Shown here: positions 38,447-44,140 of the stretch, in pieces | Layout of the letters: each line of letters opens with the position of its first letter | How positions within the stretch are numbered: the first letter of the stretch is position 1 | Assembly: GCA_020343455.1 (NCBI GenBank) | Contig: CP070795.1 | Location: forward strand, 1-44,140 | Reading direction: 5' to 3' | DNA: 44,140 nt | Source of the DNA: Caldifarciminota bacterium | Lineage (GTDB): Bacteria > Hydrothermota > Tepidihabitantia > SM23-42 | The notes under the pieces: model-generated | Database searches by the model: none | Seen by the model: the letters and a program-made list of their open reading frames with translations, nothing else | Told to the model about the DNA's origin: nothing | Program-made: the position numbers and the translations under genes

Positions 38447-39723
38447 GCTCTAGAAGACTTCTGATCAGCATCACCATCTTTTCATTTCTCTTTTTCGGAT
38501 GCAAGCCAAGGACTCCACAGCTAACATTTGCCGTTGGCGGCGCATCGAACGAAGTCGAGTACTGGGAGAAGATCGTCTCTGAATTCACCGACTCTACCAG
38601 GATAGACGTAGTCCTTCTGCGCCAACCCACTGACACCGATCAGAGAAGACAAGGTCTGGTCATTCCCTTAAGGTCGCGCCAGCAAGACCCCGACATTTTC
38701 CTGATGGACGTGATATGGGTAGGTCAATTCGCCGCCTCAGATTGGCTTGAGCCTCTCGATTCGGTGGTGGCGACCGGTGACGTCAACCTCGCCGATTTTT
38801 TCGAGTCCATCGTCAACCAGGTGGATACGTATCACGATTCGTTGTACGCACTCCCTGTGTACAATGATTGCGGGCTTTTGTATTTCAGAAAGGACCTGCT
38901 CGAGAAATACGGGCTGAAACCGCCGGTGACCTGGCAACAACTCATCCGGAGCGCTGATATTGTCCAGGAGAATGAACGTATCACAAATCCCCACTTTTTC
39001 GGCTTTGTGTGGCAAGGAGCACAATACGAAGGGCTGGTCTGCAATTTCCTTGAATTCGCGGCATCGAACAATGGAGGTATTATTGACAGCGCGGGAGGCA
39101 TTATTGTATACACACCGGAAAATATAAGAGCAGCTGATCTAATGCACGATTTGATTCACAAACACAAAATATCTCCACCAAATACCTACACAGAAATGAA
39201 GGAGGAAGAGACGAGATTAGCCTTTGAAAACGGCAATGCTCTATACGAACGCAATTGGCCATACGCATGGGCGCTGCACAACAAAGAAGGCTCTCGTGTC
39301 AAAGGAAAGGTCGCAGCAGCACTCCTGCCGAGAGGTCACAATGGGCAACACGCAGCTGCCCTCGGCGGTTGGCACATCGGAATATCAAAGTTCTCTGATA
39401 ACAAAACCGAAGCAATGACGTTCCTCAAATTCGTGCTGTCATACGCAACGCAGAAGAAACTGGCGCTCAACCTCGGATGGAACCCTGGGCGCAGCGACCT
39501 ATATGAAGATGCAGATGTAAGAAGAAAGATGCCACACCTCGACGTCCTGAAAAATTCGTTCGACCATGCCGTGGCGAGACCAACAAGTCCGTACTATACA
39601 CAGATTTCGGAAATCCTCCAGCAAAACCAAAATGCAGCACTGTCAGGGAAATCCTCCTCTGACGAAGCCTTAGCAAGGGCGCAGCGTGAAATAAACGAAA
39701 TTCTTCAGAGATACAATGAATAG
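38440..39723 (+). CDS. Sugar ABC transporter substrate-binding lipoprotein
   Basis: The 427-residue protein has a lipoprotein signal (hydrophobic 7-20, lipobox LFFGC with Cys21) and the family 1 solute-binding fold. Recognisable parts are a DIFLMDVIWVGQFA strand, a YALPVYNDCGLLYFRKDLLEKYGL hinge, an AFENGNALYERNWPYAW segment and GGWHIGIS. It is probably anchored on the periplasmic side of the inner membrane. Position between trehalose synthesis and two MalF/MalG-like permeases suggests trehalose or another alpha-glucoside as ligand. Its last bases overlap the next gene. Confidence 0.9.
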   Translation: MLSSRRLLISITIFSFLFFGCKPRTPQLTFAVGGASNEVEYWEKIVSEFTDSTRIDVVLLRQPTDTDQRRQGLVIPLRSRQQDPDIFLMDVIWVGQFAASDWLEPLDSVVATGDVNLADFFESIVNQVDTYHDSLYALPVYNDCGLLYFRKDLLEKYGLKPPVTWQQLIRSADIVQENERITNPHFFGFVWQGAQYEGLVCNFLEFAASNNGGIIDSAGGIIVYTPENIRAADLMHDLIHKHKISPPNTYTEMKEEETRLAFENGNALYERNWPYAWALHNKEGSRVKGKVAAALLPRGHNGQHAAALGGWHIGISKFSDNKTEAMTFLKFVLSYATQKKLALNLGWNPGRSDLYEDADVRRKMPHLDVLKNSFDHAVARPTSPYYTQISEILQQNQNAALSGKSSSDEALARAQREINEILQRYNE

Positions 39724-40573
39724 GAAGATCAAAGAACCGGTTTCCTTCTTACTCCCTTTGATCTTCTTCATCGCGGCATTCCTTCTCTTCCCTGTGCTGG
39801 GAACCTTCTGGAATAGTCTCTGGCACGATGTCCCATTTATGGCGCGCAGGTTCGTTGCATTCGACAATTACGTCGGCCTGATTAAGGATGGACAATTCTG
39901 GCAGACCTCGTTCTTTACGATAGTATTCGCGTGTGTATCGGTATCCCTCGAAATGGCCTTCGGCATGATTACCGCGCTCGTACTCAACGAGAAGTCAAGA
40001 CTGCGCGGAGCCCTCAGAGGTATCGCATTGATACCGTGGGCCATTCCCAGTGTTATCGGGGCGCGAATCTGGCAACTCATCTTCCGTTACGATTATGGTG
40101 TGGCAAATATCACACTGAAAGCGATCGGTATCGGACCGGTCAATTGGCTCGGAACTTCTGTCGGTGCATTTGCAGCGCTCGTTCTTGCCGATGTTTGGAG
40201 GACGACGCCGTTTGTCGCAATCATTTTGCTCGCCGGTCTTCAAACAGTACCGGATGATATTCTAAAACAAGCCCAGATCGATGGCGCGAACATCTTTCAA
40301 CGCTTCTACAGAATCACATTACCGATGATGAAACCAATCATAATGGTTGCCATTTTATTTAGAACGATCGATGCGATGCGAGTATTCGACCTGATATATG
40401 TTATCACCGGTGGCGGACCGGGGGGTACCACGGCATCCCTTTCCGTATACGGCTACAAATTCTTTCTCACAGGTGATTTCGGATATGGGTCGGCCGTGTC
40501 GGTCATTCTCTTCATCATTGCCCTCACAATGGCAGTCGTCTATATCAAACTCGGCAAATTGAGATCGCAATGA
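39716..40573 (+). CDS. Sugar ABC transporter permease, MalF type
   Basis: The 285-residue protein has six predicted membrane helices and the cytoplasmic EAA loop (ILKQAQIDGANIFQRFYRITLPMM) that docks on the ATPase. A closing FDLIYVITGGGPG motif is typical of this family. It forms the channel with the next gene. Start and stop overlap its neighbours, so translation is coupled. Confidence 0.92.
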   Translation: MNRKIKEPVSFLLPLIFFIAAFLLFPVLGTFWNSLWHDVPFMARRFVAFDNYVGLIKDGQFWQTSFFTIVFACVSVSLEMAFGMITALVLNEKSRLRGALRGIALIPWAIPSVIGARIWQLIFRYDYGVANITLKAIGIGPVNWLGTSVGAFAALVLADVWRTTPFVAIILLAGLQTVPDDILKQAQIDGANIFQRFYRITLPMMKPIIMVAILFRTIDAMRVFDLIYVITGGGPGGTTASLSVYGYKFFLTGDFGYGSAVSVILFIIALTMAVVYIKLGKLRSQ

Positions 40574-41397
40574 ACGAAATGAAGACGAAGCGATTACTCA
40601 GAATAGCCGGAATGATTTTTGTGATCATATTCTGCTCCCTTCCATTCCTGTGGATGGTGATCATATCCCTTTGCGAACGACCTGATTTTCTTTTGCAGAA
40701 GAGCCTCCGGCTGACCGTGCAAAATTTCGTAGATATCCTGAGCGTCGGGAATCTGCACTTTCTTGACAATCTCCGCAACAGCATGGTGATTTCATCGACC
40801 GCAGCTCTTGCCAGCACCATGATCGGAGCGCTTGCGGCTTACGCCATTTCACGGATGCCTTTCCGCGGAAAGACATCGATCGTCCTTACGGTATTGGCCT
40901 TATCCATGTTCCCTCAGATATGTATCGTAGGTTACCTCTTCAAGATCATGACAAGATTCGAACTGATAAACACTTATAGCGCACTCATACTGCCCTACAT
41001 AGCGTGGAGTCTTCCGCTCGCTCTGTGGATTCAGATGAGCTACTTCTCAAGAATACCAATCGAACTCGACAAGGCGGCGCAAGTGGACGGCGCATCCCGA
41101 ATCCAGACCCTGTTCAGGGTAATCCTTCCCATTGCTGTACCGGGATTTCTTTCTACAATACTTCTGCTCTTCATGTTTTCATTCAACGAATTTCTGTTCG
41201 CGCTGATGCTCACAACGGACCACCATGCAAGGACAGTACCGGTGGGAATATCAATGTTTCAGGGGTTACACGGTGAATTGCCGTGGGGATATATAATGGC
41301 TGCCTCAGTCGTTTCCTGCATTCCTGTCATTCTTGTAGCACTCATCTTTCAGAAGAGGATAATACAGGGACTCACTCAAGGTGCAGTTAAGCAATGA
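40570..41397 (+). CDS. Sugar ABC transporter permease, MalG type
   Basis: The 275-residue protein has six predicted membrane helices and an EAA loop (ELDKAAQVDGASRIQTLFRVILPIAVPG). The region from DNLRNSMVIS to AAYAISRM is standard for MalG-like subunits. It overlaps the MalF-like gene by four bases. No ABC ATPase follows; the pair must share an ATPase encoded elsewhere, as many sugar transporters do. Confidence 0.92.
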   Translation: MNEMKTKRLLRIAGMIFVIIFCSLPFLWMVIISLCERPDFLLQKSLRLTVQNFVDILSVGNLHFLDNLRNSMVISSTAALASTMIGALAAYAISRMPFRGKTSIVLTVLALSMFPQICIVGYLFKIMTRFELINTYSALILPYIAWSLPLALWIQMSYFSRIPIELDKAAQVDGASRIQTLFRVILPIAVPGFLSTILLLFMFSFNEFLFALMLTTDHHARTVPVGISMFQGLHGELPWGYIMAASVVSCIPVILVALIFQKRIIQGLTQGAVKQ

Positions 41398-41469
41398 AGG
41401 AAATGATCATGTACTAATGAGAGCACGCCGTATGTTTCCTAATTCTATTCGGCGTAATACACTAACCAC

Positions 41470-41497
41470 TTGAAACTTTTCATCAAACATGTATAAT
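41470..41497 (+). promoter_or_regulatory. Sigma-70 promoter of treT
   Basis: TTGAAA (one mismatch), a 16-base spacer and a perfect TATAAT predict a start at about 41504, 55 bases before the ATG, which has its own AGAGGA site. A weak ACGCCG/CGGCGT stem lies just upstream (41425-41455) and may end the transporter transcript. Confidence 0.75.
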
Positions 41498-41558
41498 AAC
41501 ACAAGAATAGTCGCATCACTTATGATCATGCCATGAAAAGAATGGATAGAGGATTAAG

Positions 41559-42770
41559 ATGAAGAGAAGCCTGAACGACTATCGAAAGATCGTCGGCGAT
41601 GACGTCGTTGGCGATATCTACAAGAAAGCACGCAAATTGTACGGCAAGACGATCGTTCACGTCAATTCCACGTATTACGGAGGTGGGGTTGCAGAGATAT
41701 TGAGTGCACTCGTTCCGCTGATGAACGATGTCGGGATAGCCGCGGGTTGGCGGATGCTTCGCGGTACCCCGGATTTCTTCGACATAACCAAAAAGTTCCA
41801 CAACGCGCTTCAGGGCAATTCGATAAACCTGACCGAGATGAAGAAACGGTTGTACGTCCAGGCAAATGAAGACTTCTCCACGTACTGCCATATCTCGCAC
41901 GATTGCGTCATCATCCACGACCCGCAGCCGGTACCCCTGATTCAATTCTATTCGCGGAAGCAACCGTGGGTGTGGAGAATTCATATCGACCTGTCCAAGC
42001 CGAACGAAGAATTGTACAGATACCTAAAAGGTTTCATACTCAAGTACGACATAATGATAATATCCAGCGAGGATTATCGCTTGAAGGACCTGCCCGTCGA
42101 ACAGCGAATCATACATCCGGCGATCGACCCCCTATCGGCAAAGAACATGAACTTGCCGGACAAGGTGGTCGCCAAGTATCTCAAGAAGTTCAATATTCCC
42201 ACAGACAAACCGATCATCACGCAGATCTCAAGATTCGACAGGTTCAAAGACCAGGAGGGACTCATCGATGTCTTCCGCATGGTTAAGGAACAGATCGACT
42301 GTCGACTCGTCCTCTGCGGAAGCAGCGCGCTCGACGACCCCGAATCACAGCAGTGCTACGAGAGAACAAAACGCAAGGCAAACAACTTCATCAAGGACCG
42401 CGATGTGATCTTGATTACCAGCGAGAACAACATCCTAGTCAACGCTCTCCAGCGCAGATCCGACGTGATAATACAGAAATCTCTGCGCGAAGGTTTTGGC
42501 CTGACCGTGACCGAGGCATTGTTGAAGGAAAAACCGGTCGTTGCATCGAGGGTCGGCGGAATCTCTCTGCAAATCACAGATGGCGAAACGGGCTTCCTGG
42601 TCGACCCTGAAAACAAAGAGGGTTTTGCGAAGAAAATTGTAGAAATACTGAAGAATCCATCTTTGGCAAAATCACTCGGACAGAAGGCAGGAAAAGTGGC
42701 CAAAGATAAATTCCTCATCACGAGACTTCTGGGTGATTATCTCGACCTGCTCCAAGATCTATTAGCATAA
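41559..42770 (+). CDS. treT: Trehalose synthase TreT (GT4 glycosyltransferase)
   Basis: The 403-residue protein has the GT4 two-domain fold: VHVNSTYYGGGVAEIL at the N-terminus, IIHDPQPVPLI and WRIHIDLSKPN, TQISRFDRFKDQEGLIDVF at the domain junction, and SLREGFGLTVTEALLKEKPVVAS for the nucleotide-sugar site. These match TreT, which joins NDP-glucose and glucose to make trehalose reversibly. The neighbouring trehalose synthase/phosphatase and sugar transporter support it, and Thermococcus clusters a similar transporter with TreT. It is transcribed from its own promoter. Confidence 0.93.
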   Translation: MKRSLNDYRKIVGDDVVGDIYKKARKLYGKTIVHVNSTYYGGGVAEILSALVPLMNDVGIAAGWRMLRGTPDFFDITKKFHNALQGNSINLTEMKKRLYVQANEDFSTYCHISHDCVIIHDPQPVPLIQFYSRKQPWVWRIHIDLSKPNEELYRYLKGFILKYDIMIISSEDYRLKDLPVEQRIIHPAIDPLSAKNMNLPDKVVAKYLKKFNIPTDKPIITQISRFDRFKDQEGLIDVFRMVKEQIDCRLVLCGSSALDDPESQQCYERTKRKANNFIKDRDVILITSENNILVNALQRRSDVIIQKSLREGFGLTVTEALLKEKPVVASRVGGISLQITDGETGFLVDPENKEGFAKKIVEILKNPSLAKSLGQKAGKVAKDKFLITRLLGDYLDLLQDLLA

Positions 42771-42799
42771 ACACCCCCGTGGCGCATCGCCGTGACCAA

Positions 42800-43225
42800 A
42801 TGATTGATACAAACAGGATTTCGGATTTCTATTCAAAGACAGTGCTTGAGCACATGACGGCGCCGCGTAATTGGGGTGTTACGCAGGACTGCGATGGTTT
42901 TGGACGCGCCGCAGGTTCCTGTGGAGACACGATGGAGATAGCGTTGAAAATCAAGGACGACTCGATCCTCGCGTGCACCTTTGAGAGTGAAGGCTGCGGT
43001 GCGACCATAGCGTGCGGCAGCATCGTCACCCAGATGGCAACGGGCAGAAGAGTGGCAGAGGCACGGAGGATAGATCAGAAGGCGATTCTCGAATATTGCG
43101 GAGGTTTGCCAGATAAGAACGGACACTGTGCGTTGCTCGCTGCAGAAGCACTTCAACGGGCGATCGATGATCATTATCAGATGCAGCGCGCGCCTTGGAA
43201 GAAGTTATATCGGACCGCAAGATAG
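42800..43225 (+). CDS. Second IscU/NifU-N-like iron-sulfur scaffold
   Basis: The 141-residue scaffold domain has all three ligand Cys in their motifs: AGSCGDTMEI (with the partner Asp), SEGCGATIACGS and NGHCALLAAEAL. It is diverged from the IscU domain at 28774 and has no C-terminal fusion. It stands away from any cysteine desulfurase, between treT and a phosphoesterase, so its partner is unclear. ATG 42800 is used; a GTG at 42779 would add seven residues. Neither has a clear ribosome binding site. Confidence 0.85.
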   Translation: MIDTNRISDFYSKTVLEHMTAPRNWGVTQDCDGFGRAAGSCGDTMEIALKIKDDSILACTFESEGCGATIACGSIVTQMATGRRVAEARRIDQKAILEYCGGLPDKNGHCALLAAEALQRAIDDHYQMQRAPWKKLYRTAR

Positions 43226-43240
43226 TAATTTGGCAATCAT

Positions 43241-43882
43241 ATGAAAATCATGGCACTCGCTGACATACACGGTAGAGTCGATTACCCGGAAACGATCATC
43301 GGCCTATTAAGAGAAGCTGACGTAGTACTCATTGCCGGCGATATTACAAATTTCGGCGACCGGGAAGACGCCGATGCCGTCATCCGGAGTCTTGCCGCCG
43401 CGAACTGCAGAATCCTCGGTATACCGGGCAACTGCGACCGTTCCGGCGTCACCACTGCTCTACAGGACGCTAGCATGGATTTGCATGAAAAGTGTCACAT
43501 CATTGACAACACCCTCTTCTTCGGAATCGGAGGATGCAATAAAACACCGTTTCATACACCTCTGGAATATAGTGAAGAAGAGATCGCAGCCATACTGCGG
43601 TCTTTTTGCGCCTCGCCTGAGACCAAACATACAATAATCATCAGCCACTCCCCGCCGCACCGAACGAAACTCGACAGAATGTTCCTCGGTCTTCATGTCG
43701 GCAGCAAATCACTAAGAACATTCATCGAAGAGAAGCAGCCCGACATGGTGTTGTGTGGCCATATCCATGAAGCCCGTGGATTCGACCGCATTGGTAGAAC
43801 GTTGATCATCAACCCCGGCGTTTTTCCTCGCCACTATGCGCTGATCAATGTGAACGACAGTCTGGACTTCGAATTACATTAA
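43241..43882 (+). CDS. Calcineurin-like metallophosphoesterase (YfcE/MJ0936-like)
   Basis: The 213-residue protein has the complete metal-site motif series: LADIHGR, IAGDITNFGD, GIPGNCDR, ISHSPPH and LCGHIHEARG. It is a two-metal phosphoesterase of the YfcE/Vps29-like group, which cleaves phosphodiesters in vitro; the natural substrate is unknown. Its last nine bases overlap the end of the convergent dehydrogenase gene. Confidence 0.88.
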   Translation: MKIMALADIHGRVDYPETIIGLLREADVVLIAGDITNFGDREDADAVIRSLAAANCRILGIPGNCDRSGVTTALQDASMDLHEKCHIIDNTLFFGIGGCNKTPFHTPLEYSEEEIAAILRSFCASPETKHTIIISHSPPHRTKLDRMFLGLHVGSKSLRTFIEEKQPDMVLCGHIHEARGFDRIGRTLIINPGVFPRHYALINVNDSLDFELH

Positions 43883-44140
43883 CTCAGAAATTGGATCTTT
43901 TTGATATATCTCCGGATTGACTACATTTGCCGGCTTGCTGCCCTTTACGAGCACGGCAATGAGATTCTGTGCGACCATCATGGCCATCTTTGCACGCGCC
44001 TCGACTGAAGCTGAACCGATGTGAGGAACGAGGACGGTATTTGGCGCCCCGAGCAGGGCGCGAGCAACCGCTGGTTCGTTCTCGAACACATCCAGGGCAC
44101 ATCCGGCAATCTCCCCATTCGAAAGCGCATCGACCAGCGC
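43874..44140 (-). CDS. D-2-hydroxyacid dehydrogenase, C-terminal part (gene runs off the window)
   Basis: The visible 88 residues are the end of an NAD-dependent dehydrogenase of the glyoxylate reductase / 3-phosphoglycerate dehydrogenase family. ALVDALSNGEIAGCALDVFENEP carries the catalytic Glu, and VLVPHIGSASVEAR carries the catalytic His. The end, LIAVLVKGSKPANVVNPEIY, followed directly by the stop, shows there is no ACT regulatory domain, which favours a glyoxylate/hydroxypyruvate reductase or short SerA. The frame is open to base 44140. Confidence 0.93.
   Translation of the reverse strand, partial: ALVDALSNGEIAGCALDVFENEPAVARALLGAPNTVLVPHIGSASVEARAKMAMMVAQNLIAVLVKGSKPANVVNPEIYQKDPISELM

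Noticed and set aside
1-44140. tRNA, rRNA, CRISPR repeats, transposases, integrases and attachment sites
   Set aside because: None was found by reading both strands; intergenic gaps are short and mostly accounted for.

Overview
The window looks like a piece of the chromosome of a diderm, anaerobic or microaerophilic bacterium. Supporting signs are two type IV pilin-like genes, a predicted outer-membrane barrel protein, several lipoproteins, a membrane-bound Nqr/Rnf-type redox pump, and an oxygen-defence set built on superoxide reductase, flavodiiron protein, rubredoxin and ferritin-like proteins, with no catalase or superoxide dismutase. Some parts have an archaeal or thermophile flavour: a TreT-type trehalose synthase, a possible DUF1122 protein, and a cysteine desulfurase homologue without its PLP lysine. 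I would guess a candidate phylum such as Stahlbacteria/WOR-3 or a relative, but that is inference. No rRNA, tRNA, CRISPR array or insertion sequence was seen.

Layout. 1-5047 (minus strand): start of a membrane protein cut by the edge, two tandem pilins behind a near-consensus sigma-54 promoter, an NtrC-type response regulator, a beta-barrel protein and a lipoprotein. 5132-9357 (plus): stand-alone GlmU uridyltransferase domain, LytR_C protein, RsfS, ArgS, a PTS EIIA-like protein and a zinc-ribbon protein. 9467-14411 (minus): an exported protein, then glmS, nfi (endonuclease V), galT and a HAD phosphatase in one direction. 14442-18976 (plus): an nqrBCDEF-like operon that has no nqrA (and no rnfB or rnfC), followed by an unrecognised 153-residue protein with a CPWPHxxxC motif.

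19138-35971 (plus) is the most distinctive region, a long co-directional array for iron, sulfur and oxygen handling. It holds Fur, FeoA, FeoB, a second Fur/PerR, an Nfu-type protein, rubredoxin, flavodiiron protein, five ferritin-like proteins, a TusA-like and a DsrE-like sulfur carrier, an IscS homologue with Asp in place of the PLP lysine, an IscU fused to a thioredoxin-reductase-like domain, a CopA whose reading frame continues into a YHS domain that has its own ribosome binding site, a glutaredoxin, a ferredoxin:thioredoxin reductase catalytic chain fused to a rubredoxin-like domain, a desulforedoxin, a superoxide reductase, a one-Cys peroxiredoxin, a nitroreductase and a double-thioredoxin-fold protein. 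Read together, these suggest iron uptake feeding iron-sulfur assembly by an unusual sulfur route, protected by reductive detoxification of oxygen, superoxide and peroxide.

36208-42770 (plus) is a trehalose region: fused trehalose-6-phosphate synthase/phosphatase, a sugar-binding lipoprotein, two ABC permeases and TreT, with no ATPase subunit. The window ends with a second IscU-like scaffold, a metallophosphoesterase and the C-terminal part of a D-2-hydroxyacid dehydrogenase on the minus strand.

Eight clear sigma-70 promoters were found, all with a 16-base spacer. In at least three of them the start codon falls at or next to the predicted transcription start, pointing to frequent leaderless mRNAs.
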